In this document: one piece after another, positions 21,271 through 32,429 of the stretch
Layout of the letters: each line of letters starts with the position of its first letter
Position numbering within the stretch: the stretch's first letter is position 1
Origin: Brachypodium distachyon
Lineage: Eukaryota > Streptophyta > Magnoliopsida > Poales > Poaceae
NCBI RefSeq assembly: GCF_000005505.3
Contig: NC_016134.3
Span: 11,514,624-11,578,623, forward strand
Reading direction: 5' to 3'
DNA: 64,000 nt
Translations under genes and position numbers: made by a program
The notes under the pieces: model-generated
What the model saw: only the letters and a program-made list of their open reading frames with translations
What the model was told of the DNA's origin: nothing
The model's database searches: none

Positions 21271-21895
21271 TTTCTTTTTTTGACGAACATGGCAGTTGCA
21301 CTGCCTTTTCAATTGGGAAACGTGTGTTTACTCTCGAGCGTGCTGCTCCCCTTATCAGACGCCACACATCTCCTCACCGGCACAAAACATCTACACACAG
21401 TCACAAACGGCAGACTCACGGAATCCTTACAGTATAGGTATGATCGCCCTATTTGTAATAGTAACACGTCAAGTCATCTTTGTTGATCCCATCCACGGTC
21501 GCATGGTCTGCTCATTTCGTGCAAGCAATAGAGTGTACTGGAACAGGATAGATATTTGTAAACCCATTCTATATGGTATCCAATTGATAGGTCATGTCTT
21601 AATTGATTTTTGACCGTGAATTACTATGGTTGCCTTCACTGAGTTTGCTTGATATGTGTGCTTGCGACAGGAAATTAAATCCATGCTGTCGAAATGGATG
21701 CTCTAAGGCGTTATTATAACTTATGAGATAGGAATGGGATGGCCGGGTTTCAAGATCTGTGTTGTAGTTGCCCATGTTGTTGAAACCAATAGTATAAAAC
21801 TTTTGTGGTCAAAATGGCACAGTATTGGACTGTTTTGGAATAGTATATGTACGTTGGATGTCATGTCAATGTGGAAGAAAATATTTTCAATTAGA
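21271..21895. other. Unclassified intergenic segment
   Basis: It begins after TTTCTTTTTTTGACGAACATGG, a junction that looks like a foreign insertion end. No ORF of interest; family unknown. Confidence 0.3.
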
Positions 21896-22363
21896 AAAAG
21901 GAGAACAAAGTTCAACTAGTACAAACTACAAGCCCAAAACAAACAACAAACTCGAAGAGAGACAGGACTAACACACCATCTAAACAGGAACCAACAACCT
22001 ACTTCTCCCTCGCCTCCATAAGGAGACTAAATTCATCCTCAATCAATCGGCAAAGAACAGCAGCCAATTCCTCTCCTTCCACGTATGCCAAACAACAAGC
22101 GCTGCCATAACAGTCTCCTTGTCCTTGGTAACAGAATTTGGCCCGGAGATGATTCGCCTCCACCATGCTCGCAGCGAATGGCTAGCCATTGCAATCGCCC
22201 CAATCCTCGTCCAACGAGCACTGCAGCAGTGCCATACCTCCCTTGCAACATGAGATGCGGCGCCCCTTCGGGAGCCTGATCGCACAAAAGGCAAAGTCCG
22301 CTGTGCGGCCAGCCCCTAGCAGCCGATCTGTTTGCCGTCCAGAGGCGTTTCTGCAGTAGCAAC
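21896..22363 (-). pseudogene. LINE ORF2 C-terminal remnant, split by solo LTR
   Basis: The minus strand carries the zf-RVT region of a LINE: LLLQKRLWTANRSAARGWPH and LCLLCDQAPEGAPHL, then the frame shifts to VWHTWKERNWLLFFAD. The upstream part (FFMW...) is on the far side of the solo LTR at 23,867-23,897, so the LTR inserted into an already present LINE. Confidence 0.8.
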
Positions 22364-23866
22364 TGTTGGAAATATGTCCTAGAGTCAATAATAAATATGT
22401 TATTATCATATTTCCTTGTTCTTGATAAATGTTTATTATCCATGTTATAATTGTATTAACAGGAAACTAAATACATGTGTGGATAAATAAACAAATACCG
22501 TGACCCTAATACGCCTCTGCTAGATTAGCTCGTTGATTAAAAGATGGTTAAGGTTTCCTAACCATAGACATGTGTTGTCATTTATTAACGAGGTCATATC
22601 ATTAGGAGAATGATGTGATGGACATACCCAGACCTAAGCATAGCTTTTGATCGTGTCATTTAAGTTTAAATTGCTAATGCTTTTATTATGTTAAGTATCA
22701 TTTTCTTAGACCATGAGATCATGCCACTCCCTAGTTTCGGAAGAATACTTTGTGGACATCAACCGTCATCTCGTAACTGGATGATCATAAAGGTGTTCTT
22801 CAGGTATCTCAGAAGGTGCTTGTTGGGTTGTATGGATCAAGACTGGGATTTGTCACTTCATGTGACGGAGAGATATCTCTGGGCCCTCTCGGTAATATAA
22901 CATCCTAATGAGCTTGCAAGCATGTGACTAATGTGTTTAGTCACGGGGTTATTATATTGCGGTACAAGTAAAAAGAACTTGCCGGTAACGAGATTGAACT
23001 AAGTATGGCTAAGTATGGTGATACCGACGATCAAATCTCGGACAAGTAATATATCACGAGACAAAAGGAATTGAATACCGGATTAATTGAATCCTCGCGT
23101 GGTTGAACTGATGAGATCTTCATGGAATATGTGGAACCATTATGGACATCCAGGTCCCGCTATTGGTTATTGATCGGAGAGGTATCTCGGTCATGTCCAC
23201 ATGTTCTCAAACCCGTAGGGTCACACACTTAACGCTTAATGTCGCTAGGGTTCAATGAAATAATAGATGGTGGTATCGGATATTGATTCGGAGTCTCGGA
23301 TGGGATCCAGGACATCATGAGGAGCTCCACGTACGTGGGGAGGCCGGACAGAAGGAAAAATCCTTCCGGGACTCCCTAGCCAGCCCTAGCCCCTTCTTGG
23401 AGGAGGGGCAAACCCTGGCCACCACCTCCTATATAAATAGAGGCGAGCGGCAGGGGGAGAGAACACACCAAGCCCTCAGCTGGATCTCTCTCCCCTGAGC
23501 CCCTCTCCTTCTCTCCCGTGCGCAGCGAAGCCCTGCCCGCGGAGCTCTCCACCGTATCCTACACCACGCCGTCGTGCTGCCGGGATCTCGTCAACCTCTC
23601 CCCCTCGTCTTGCTGGATCAAGAAGGAGGAGACGACATCAAGCCGTACGTGTGGATACCAAGGAGGTGCCGTACGTTCGGCATTGAGATCGATCTCATCA
23701 AAAGTACCACTACGCCAACAATGATCCCGTGATCGTAACACTTTGTGGTCTACGAGGGTACGATGCTCATAATCCCTCTCGTTACTTACATCTAGTAGAT
23801 ATTATCTTGGGTTTCTTCCGCACTTCTCGTAGGAATTTTTTTGTTTTTCATGCAATGAACCCATCA
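22364..23866 (+). mobile_element. Solo LTR, Angela/BARE-like (Ty1-copia, Maximus)
   Basis: The 1,503-bp segment starts TGTTGGAAATATGTCCTAG and ends with a pattern similar to BARE/Angela LTR ends (TTTTTGTTTTTCATGCAATG ... CATCA). Diagnostic internal stretches include AACCATAGACATGTGTTGTC, GAGAATGATGTGATGGACAT, TCTCTGGGCCCTCTCGGTAAT and GTAACGAGATTGAACTA, then CTACGAGGGTACG near the 3' end. A TATA-like CCTATATAAATAGAGG lies near 23,429. Flanks GCAAC (22,359-22,363) and GCGAC (23,867-23,871) fit a 5-bp TSD with one change. No internal region or second LTR is present. Confidence 0.88.
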
Positions 23867-23894
23867 GCGACCACATAAAGAACTGGACTTTGCC

Positions 23895-24107
23895 CTCCCC
23901 TTTGTATCAGTGTGACAGAAGATTCTGCCGGTGGATTCCTGGTGCTGCTCAACGGGTCTCCAGATGTATCAATGAAACGATCTCCAGATGTATCAGTGTG
24001 ACGGAAGATTCTGCCGGTGGCAATTGAATTGCATTTTTCCCTCCTGGAATTCTGAGTTACGGTTTTATTCATTTTTCCCTGTTCTTGTTATAACACAAGT
24101 TTGTTTG
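23895..24107. repeat. Segmental repeat block A, tandem partial copies
   Basis: The motif CAGTGTGACAGAAGATTCTGCCGGTGG appears twice within 100 bp (about 23,910 and 23,996), followed by CTCCTGGAATTCTGAGTTACGG as in the 25.4-, 29.7- and 31.2-kb copies. Confidence 0.6.
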
Positions 24108-24124
24108 TGAAGATATGCATTTGT

Positions 24125-24462
24125 ACATATCTATCACCATCCTTGTACATTGGAGAATTTGGAAGGAACGGAATGCCAGAGTCTTCCATCAGGAAGCGAG
24201 TTCGTCGGACAGAGTTTTTGAGCTTATATTAGATGATCTTCAAGTGTGGAGAGCCGCAGGTTGTGTTGTAGCTCTTTAGTAGATCTCCTCCTATCTGTAT
24301 TTGCTCTGTTTTTTAGATGCTATCTGAGAGATGTTCCTATGTAGTCGCTGCCTGAGAGGGGCGCAGGTCTGTGGTGTGGTTGTTGTTTCTCTATCTCCTT
24401 CGCCTGTACCCCTGTACTTTGTCTCTTGTTCCTTCTAATAAAATTTTCGGCCTCTGGCCCTT
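24125..24462 (+). mobile_element. Short 5'-truncated LINE, 17-bp target duplication
   Basis: Bounded by the perfect direct repeat TGAAGATATGCATTTGT at 24,108-24,124 and 24,463-24,479. It encodes the LINE ORF2 C-terminus on the + strand (WRIWKERNARVFHQEASSSD ... VWRAAGCVVAL stop), then a 3'UTR ending CTCTGGCCCTT without an A-tail. The host sequence is segmental block A, which continues immediately after. Confidence 0.92.
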
Positions 24463-24479
24463 TGAAGATATGCATTTGT

Positions 24480-25985
24480 CCTGCAACCTGTTTAAACGCG
24501 ACAAAAGGGAAAGAAAAAGCATGAACTTTGGCTACCGACATTTTAGCACTGTCGTAAGTCTCGACCATTTAAAATTGCATAGTGCAATATTATGCAGTTT
24601 CTACTCCGTTGGTACATCTGTCCTCTGTACGAAGATTTGAATAGAAACGATTGAAATTTGGATGATACAGATTTTTCTTTTTCCAAAAAAAAACCTGATT
24701 GACGAATACACTTGCAATTTCATCCAATCAAACAAACCGTGCGTCGGGAAGTAATTACTTCCTCCGTTTCATAATTTTTGTTAAAATCTTACATGTATGT
24801 ATCTAGACACTTTAAAATAGATACATTCATTTTTGGGCAAATTTGAGACAAGAATTATGGAAAAGAGGAAGTACCAAAAAATTGAATGTCAAAAGAGTGA
24901 TACGCTTGAGCCCACATAGGCCTCTTAGACTCTTACCGGCTTGCTCGTCTCCTCGACCTGGCATCTGCCAGCCCAAACTGCACCTGGGTGTAGCCCTTTT
25001 CAATATGGGAGCGATTGGCGCCGGCTTCATGAGCTTGTCTCCAACCCAACGACGCCTGCCATGATCTCATCCTCGGCAGCCATCATCGAGTTCGCGTTGT
25101 CTTCTCGTCACCAAACACGCCGGACTTTATAGATGTTCAGGTTTTAGAGGCACAGACACCGAAGTCGGATTTGGGTCTACTCATATTTGTTTTTCTCCAA
25201 AATCTCAGGATTTGGACAGAACTAAAACAAAAGGCCTACAATTACAATACAAACACTGCTATGCAGACGAAGATTTGTTCCGAGAAGCATACGCACCAGA
25301 AAGCATAGACATGTGTATATATGGAGAACAGGGGATGCATATATAGCAAATGGTAATTGCTAGTGTCATGCATTTTGATCCACTCTCTCGGTTATCATGC
25401 ATTTCTCATGAAAGCAATCTCTTGGTGGATCAGCATGATAGAAGAATCAGTCGGTGACAACTGAGTTAAATTTTCTCCTCTAAGAATTCACAATTGCAGT
25501 TTTATTCAATTTTCTCACTCTCTCGGTTATCATGCATTTCTCATGAAAGTAATCTCTTGATGGATCGGCATGACAAAAGATTCAGTCGGTGGCAACTGAG
25601 TTAAATTTTCTCCTCTAAGATTTCACAATTACAGTTTATTCATTTTTCTCACTTTTTTTGCATGTAAGTATCTGAAATTCTCACTTTACCGGTCCATGTC
25701 CACGGAAGCCCACAAACAACTATTGATAAGTGAGGTTTGCTCCATTTTATATGTTGAGCTACCCACAATCAATTTCCGATATGAAACTAAACCCGACACA
25801 ACGTGGACGTGTATGCTGGCCCTTATGACCCCGACAACAGCCACATCCAAAGCAGCAAAGCTCCCTGCTGACTTGCCGAGTATATTTGGCACCTGTTGCC
25901 ACCTTGCTGGCATGACCTGCAGTGTTGACCTCGACGACGACGACCTACGTCATCGGAGTGCAGATCCTAAGGCCATAGAGAACGT
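24480..25985. repeat. Segmental repeat copies with a MITE
   Basis: Continuation of block A (GAACTTTGGCTACCGACATT, AAACGATTGAAATTTGGAT), block B (24,900-25,140; 25,800-25,990) and duplicated A pieces. 25,385-25,500 and 25,510-25,660 are near-identical tandem copies. A 145-codon ORF at 25,696-26,133 crosses block B and the next insertion and is not credible as a gene. Confidence 0.6.
24758..24871. mobile_element. Stowaway-type MITE
   Basis: 114-bp foldback, CTTCCTCCGTTTCATAATTTT / AGAATTATGGAAAAGAGGAAG ends, TA on both sides (24,756-24,757; 24,872-24,873). Same family as 7,941-8,055. Confidence 0.9.
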
Positions 25986-27550
25986 GTTGGGTTCTTGGGG
26001 ACAATTCTGTCACCCGCGGAAGCCCTCGATTATTAAGGCTTCTGGCTGTTGTTCCTCGCCGCGGACTGTTTTGCCTGCTTTGCCTTCCGAGCCGCTGTCT
26101 CGTTATGAGCCATGGCTCTGCTACCAGGCTTAGTGTGAAATCATAAGTGATGTGTAACATTGGCAAGTGTTTTAGATGAAACATTGATGTGGATATTTTG
26201 AATAATATGGATACTTATGTAATGACATGTATCTTGTGTTGAAACTTACCCTGAATCAAGTCGTGAAATTGTGTTTGTACTGGTTATTTGTGTTCGCTTT
26301 CAGGTGTTGCTGGAGCTAGAGGAACGTAGTCGATGACGGGATCGAGAGACGAAGCTTGGGAGAAACTGAGGTCGAGGGATCAAGGTCATGCGGGACGTTC
26401 GTGCGAAGGAACAATGAAATTGAAGTCTGCGATGATCCGGGAGGGCACCGGTTTGTCGTACGTTGTTTATACCGGAGATGTACGGTACTGGAGATATTCG
26501 ACATGTGATGGTCGAGTTTTGAAGACATCACAAGAAAAGTTGATGTCATGGAGTGGCATTGACTGGCATCGACGTGAAGACATGTAGGTCCAATCGTGGC
26601 TGGATGAGAGCTGTTTAAAAATTAAACAGTAGCGTCATCAAGATGGCGTCCTATGAAAAAGTGGTCCACATGAAAGTTGTGTGCGTCGTCGAAACGAACA
26701 ACTTTGTTTTTTGACTCATCTCAATCCGAGATTGTATGCGGGCCCCACAGGCAAAATACTGACCGGGACAGAGGAGTTGGTGTTGGATTCGGACTCGGTT
26801 TAGGATCGCGAATTTTCTCTTATAAATAGAGGCCGTCCTAGCTAGGTTTTAGTAAGGACGTGAGGGAACTCAGAGATTTGGATCTAGATCAATTCTTGGA
26901 GAGTTCTAGGATGCATGGTTGCATCTTTTGTAATTGAACGACATCGTTGCAATTAAAAAATTCGTTGGCGGTGTCATCTTTGTTCTTCTCAGATCTTCAT
27001 GGATTCTTCGTGCTATATCTTTCTAACACTTTGCTGCAGGTTTATCACGAGTTCATAATACTTTGCTGCGGGTTTACCACGAAATGAAAGAAAGATCGCG
27101 ATTACTTCATCTTTCTTGTTATTCCTTAAAATCGATTATAGATTAATTCTCGTAACTTTCTGTCAGCTGTTACTGTTTTGATAATATCTTTTGATTGGTA
27201 CGTCAGACTGAGCTGATTCTTGTTGCGTTAGTTAGATAATTTCAATACCTTTCTTTTGCATATTCGTACGTATTTTTTGGTTCATCTAATCGAAAGTTAC
27301 GGTTGTTTTACTATCACGGACAGAAAAATGATTTAGGGTTTGAACTTTCGAGAAAAGTTTTAATTTGCTTCTCCGCAATCATTCACCCCCTTTGATTGCC
27401 TATCTCGATCTCACACTTAGGCTTGCTCTGATCGTGGTTAGCAATAGCGAGGTTTTGGTGGAACAGAAGAAGCGGCCGGCGCTGGATCCAGGGGAAGACC
27501 GACGGTCGAATCGAAACGTATCGTAGTAAATGGAGAACTGTCAATCTGGT
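25986..27550 (+). mobile_element. LTR-retrotransposon fragment, family unknown
   Basis: This ORF-free stretch interrupts block B right after AGAACGTGTTG. It has LTR-like promoter features: TTATAAATAGAGG near 26,819, a 5'-leader-like region, and at 27,385-27,420 the CATTCACCCCCTTTGATTGCCTATCTCGATC pattern often seen at plant LTR 3' ends. No matching second LTR or coding domain is visible, so boundaries are approximate. Confidence 0.45.
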
Positions 27551-28060
27551 GCGCTAATGGCAGTTCAAATACGTAAAAAATCTCTTCATAACTTCAACAA
27601 ATAGATCAACCGGCAAACTGCATTCTGAACTTATCGTTGCGGTAGTACATCTTGTACTGTAATTATGTCCAACAGAACATGTGCTTCTTTCCTCGGATAG
27701 TCGGATATAGTGTTAGGAATCTCCTCTACTTCTTTGAAAACATCATGAAAGCATGGAAACCAAGGTTATGTCCGGACTCGTCGCATTACAACGGTAGCTT
27801 CGATTCATTTGGCTCTCTCCACTGTCTCACTCCACACTTATTATGCTGAATCATGGTACATAAAGGATATCTCGTAACGAAATGCAGCTTCAAACACATT
27901 CTAATCAAGATAGATGCGTATAGATATAGAGATATCCCATCTCGATCTCTCTTTATATAGATCTCTTCTGAACTGTCATGAGTTTGTGAATGTTTGTGGT
28001 TGGTTGCTTCTTGTTTTCTGTCACATAATACTGGTGACAGAGCATCCTAGCGTGGATCCC
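27551..28060. repeat. Duplicated locus flank, copy 4
   Basis: 27,610-27,780 parallels 13,440-13,820. From 27,776 the reiterated segment GATTCATTTGGCTCTCTCC ... CTGAACTGTCATGAGTTTGTG ... GTGACAGAGCATCC matches 6,148, 7,294 and 13,819. Confidence 0.65.
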
Positions 28061-28640
28061 ACTATTTTGGTTCTAAAATCTGGAGCAGAACACAAAATCT
28101 CTAGAATCATGCTAAACAACTGGACAGAACTTCGGTACGGAAACTTTTAGTTCTCCACGACTTCTCTAAGTTCTAGTCACTTAAAATTGCAGTGTGGGCA
28201 TAGTTCAACATAATGCTATTTTTAGTCCATAGGTTGCATGTAGAGAGAGAATGGAATGAAAAGGACCGAATTGTACAAAAACATACGTAGGTGACCGATA
28301 CTTTTTGTAACAAAACCGACAGACTTTTTCATGTAAATATAATTAAATCCAAACAACAAACCATGGGTCTAGCTGCCGATGTTTTGAGGAACTGGAGTCT
28401 AGTTATTTACTTGCTAATCGTTGTTTTTGAAAAAATGGTAAGTAACGTGTCAATTTACGTCTTGGCTCTCAACTATCTCTGTGGATCATGGGAAAGTTCA
28501 CCCAACATACGAAACTGGACTTTCTTTTCAAGAAATATTATGTAAATAGTGCCGGAAAGATTTAATGGTACTCTTTTTTTTCTGTTATTGCAAATTTATC
28601 AATATCGTCACATTTTAAGGTCTTACATACAATCTTAAGA
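28061..28640. other. Intergenic stretch
   Basis: Decayed continuation of the duplicated locus (GGACAGAACTTCGGTACGG, TTAAAATTGCAGTGTGG). No gene supported. Confidence 0.35.
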
Positions 28641-29262
28641 ACAAGAGAGTTGTCGAGAGTTCTTACGGACATGCATCATCGGGCTCGGCTTTGTGGTGAA
28701 GGCGATCTAGATCAGAACTCTGCCAGAAAGGTGTTTACACAGGTTCTGCTACCCCTTCTCTTGGAGGCAGTTCTACGTCATGCTAAATTGTATTACCGTG
28801 TAATATCGATTACAGGAGATTGTCTGCCCTGTCGTCGTGCGCACCTAGCCCGGGTTTATATAGTCGGACGGCTAGGGTATTGCTACCAACTCATTCACGG
28901 ATTCTAATGTTCCTAATATAATAGGAATCCTTCTTTTACAAGTTTTCTACTACACCGATTTAGGAGTGCCGACTTGTACAATAAGCCGTCCCTACCCTTA
29001 GGTCGGCCTGAGGTTACACGGCTGGTATATATCCTCGACAAAAGTGATTTCATCAAAAGAAAGAAAAGGGTATTGCTACCGACTCATTCACGGATTCTAC
29101 TGTTCCTAATGTAATAGGAGTCCTTCTTTTACAAGTTTTCTACTACACCGATCTAGGAGTGCCAACTTGTACAATAAGCCGTCCCTACCCTTAGGTCGGC
29201 CTGAGGTTACACGGCTGGTATATATCCTCGACAAAAGTGATTTCATCAAAAGAAAGAAAAGT
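28640..29262 (-). mobile_element. LTR-like remnant with internal 193-bp tandem duplication
   Basis: 28,875-29,067 and 29,068-about 29,260 are direct copies differing at only a few positions. Each holds ACACGGCTGGTATATATCC and ATTTCATCAAAAGAAAGAAAA. Upstream, CGGGTTTATATAGTCGG read on the minus strand gives a TATA-like box, suggesting a minus-oriented LTR. Outer limits and family are not resolved. Confidence 0.5.
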
Positions 29263-29289
29263 GTAAATATCTCATCACACTTTTTCTTA

Positions 29290-30695
29290 CGTTCTTAAAT
29301 CTTGTTTGTGGGATCATCTTGTTCTCCCATCATTTTCTCCTTGTCGTTACCCACGAGATAAGCTTTCTACCAGGAAACGCCATGTGCTCAATTGCATAGA
29401 AACCAGCACTAAAAAGACAGATATTTCTTATCAACCTCAGAATACGTTGTTGGTTTTGCTTTTCTCCAAAATCTCAGCATCTGGCGGATACAGAACTAGA
29501 GCGAAATGCCAAGAATACAAGAATTGTCATAACGATGATGATTACCTTTGAGAAGCATAGGCATGCATGCATCTAAGGACATCCATATATAGTCGGTCGT
29601 AACTGTTATCATGCATTTGGATCCTCATTTATCATGGAAACGGAATCATGCATTTCTCATGGAAGCAATCTCGAGAGATGAATCGGCGTGGCAGAAGATT
29701 CTGTCAATTGCAATTGACTTGCATTTTCCTGTCCTGGAATTCACATTTACAGTTTTACTCATTTTTCCCCAGTTTAATGATGATGTAAGTTTCTGAATAC
29801 ATGTATTTGTCCAGCCATCTGCTAAAAGAACGCCACAAGTGCTAATATATGCTTTGTGCACAGGTTCTGAGATTTCAAGCAAACTGATGAACCTTGTGTG
29901 CACATAAAAACATATATACGCAACAAACGGTCTTCCGCCATGGAAGAAATGTTTGGCAAGCATTCTTAGCTCTTAGGTCGTGAGAAAAGGTGATTCGACT
30001 AGGCCAGATCTGAACATTGGCTGGCTACTGACATTTTTTTAGTAGTCTGGAAATGCTGTAAATTTCAACCATCTAAAATTGCAGCAGTGCAACTGAACGC
30101 AGTTTCTTACTCCATTGGTTACATCTGGATACAGACACAGGAATGGAAGTGATTGAAATTTGGATACAATGGCGAACAGGCTGCAGCGCCGGTGACGCAG
30201 CAAAGATACTCCGGTACTCCATCTCGAAACCCGGCAAACACCAGCCACGACCTCATCGATCGTCAGCAGCAGGCGGCCGTGGCGGCATCACCATGTCGCC
30301 CACCACCTGTTCGATGAATGGCTTGAACTGCAATGTGGACGTGCCATGCTGTGCCAGAGCCCAACCACCTGTTCGACGAATAGCTTGAACAAGCCGCTGC
30401 TGAATTTTTGGCACCTGTTGCCACTTGCCACCCCGCCGTCTATGCCTACCGCAGACGTTGACCTCCACGTCTTCAATGTTCAGGACTTGGAGTTGACCAT
30501 GGAGAACGTGTTGCAGAGCACTCTAATATTCGAAGATGAGGTCTGATAAACATGGACATGCATGTATATTTATATGGATCGAGATCGATGCATACGTACG
30601 TAGCACCTCCCTGGTAATCGTTGTTATCGTGCATTTCAATCCTCTCCCTCAGTTAGCATGCAGGCTAACAAAAGATTCAGTCGGTGGCAATTGTA
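29290..30695. repeat. Segmental repeat, long copy
   Basis: Most complete copy of the repeat: TTTTCTCCAAAATCTCAGCATCTGG (29,460), block A (29,600-29,830), GAACGCCACAAGTGCTAATATATGC, a decayed mid part, then block B (30,170-30,540) with CACCACCTGTTCGA twice and ATGGAGAACGTGTTGCAGAG. A short + frame around 30,400-30,546 is not preserved in other copies. Confidence 0.6.
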
Positions 30696-30822
30696 CTGCT
30701 CCCTCTGTCCAACAAAAAATGTCTCAAGTTTGTTAAAATTTGGATGTATCTAGACATGACTTAGTGTATAGATACATTCAAATTTAGTCAAAGTTGAGAC
30801 ATCTTTTGTTGGACAGAGGAAG
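30696..30822. mobile_element. Stowaway-type MITE
   Basis: About 127 bp, CTCCCTCTGTCCAACAAA / TTTGTTGGACAGAGGAAG ends, TA flanks. Same family as 12,425, 13,161 and 57,170. Confidence 0.88.
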
Positions 30823-32429
30823 TACATTTTCTTCTCTAGGAATTCGCAAGTACTGTACAATTTAATTTGAACCATTCAAAATTACAGTATAGTAGTGAAG
30901 TTCTCAAGCTGAATACAGTTTGTAGTGTTCACGGTTACTTGATAGAGTCACGGAGATAGGCGCGAAAATGATTGGATTTGGATATCAAGATACGGAGATT
31001 GAAACTGATTGATAGGCGTACAAACTGATTGAAAATGCCCACAGCAATATATATAAGAATTGCCATGTAGAAGAAGATTATCTCTTGAAGCATAGGCATG
31101 TATATATGGACACATCCATATAGGTAACTTTTCTGTTATCATGCATTTCGATCCCTCTCCCTCATTTATCATGCATTTCTCATGGAAAGGGAATCCTGCA
31201 TTTCTCAAGGAAACAATCCCCATCCTGGAATGCAGAGTTACAGTTTCTGAAGAAAAAAAAAGGAAAGAACGCCACAAGTGCTAATATATGCCTTGATGCA
31301 CAAATTACTGAGTTCTCGAGAGAAATGCGGGAAGCATGCGTAGTTCGTGAGACAAGGTGATTTCAGTGTTCCATCGAGCAGGCCCTATCTGAAATTTGGC
31401 TACAGACATTTCTAGTCTAAAAATTTCAGTCTTAACCATTTGAACATTTCAAATTGCAGTAGTGCAACTCCATTGGTTACATCTGGACAGAGATTGGAAT
31501 ATAAATGATCGAAATTTGGATACAAAAATTACAGATTTTTTTTCCAAAGAAAACTGTTCGACAGACTTGTGAATACACGTAGAATTTCATCCAATCAAAC
31601 AAAGCCCGGTTTTCAGGAACCAGGAACTAATTACCAAAAATTGAATTTCAAAGTCTGATACACATGACGCACATACGCATACTCTTGCTCGTCTCTGCAC
31701 TTGAGCTCTGCCGGTCCAACTACAACAGGGCGTAGCCCAGGTCAGCTGCGAGCGATTGGCTTCCGAGTAGCTGGTTGTTGGAGGAGCCGGCTTCCACGCT
31801 CGCTGCTAGACATGATGAGCTTGACTCGAACCCGACAACTGCTGCCACTGCCTCATCGATCCTCGGCAGCATCATCGAGGTCCCGTTTATCTCCTTGTCA
31901 CCAAGCCAGTGGAATCACCATGCCGCCTACCACCTGTTCGACGGCTGGCTCAAACTATGACGTCGACACGCCCACCTGTTGCCACCTCGCCGTTGATGCC
32001 TAATCCACCGACGTGACCCCCAGTGTTGGCTCCAACGTCTTCGGTGTTCAGGTATTCGAGTTACACATGGCGACGCGATAGGTCAGCGCATTTGGGACAA
32101 CTTATATTTGTTTTTCTCCAAAATCTCAGAATTTGGATGGAAGTAAAGCAAAACGCCTACAAATTACAATATAAAAACTACTATGAAGACGAAGATTAGC
32201 TCTGAGAAGCAAACGCATCAGAAGCAGACATGTATATATGGAAGAACAGGAGATGCATATATAGCAGATGGTAATTGCTGTCATGCATTTTGATCCTCTC
32301 TCTCCGTCGTAATGCATTTGTCACGGAAGCAATCGCTAGATGGATCAGCCTGACAGAAGATTCAGTCGGTATTGAATTACTTCTCTCCACAATTACGCCT
32401 TGTTTGTTTTTTAGAGGAATTACGCCTTG
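30823..32429. repeat. Segmental repeat, two further copies
   Basis: Block A recurs at 31,070-31,330 and 32,110-32,400, and block B at 31,690-32,060 (GTTGATGCCTAATCCACCGACGTGACCC, as at 20,955). The 31,640-32,400 copy is closest to the 20,640-21,270 copy. Confidence 0.6.

Noticed and set aside
25696..26133. 145-codon + ORF
   Set aside because: It crosses the junction between segmental block B and an inserted LTR-like fragment, and the frame is not kept in other copies.
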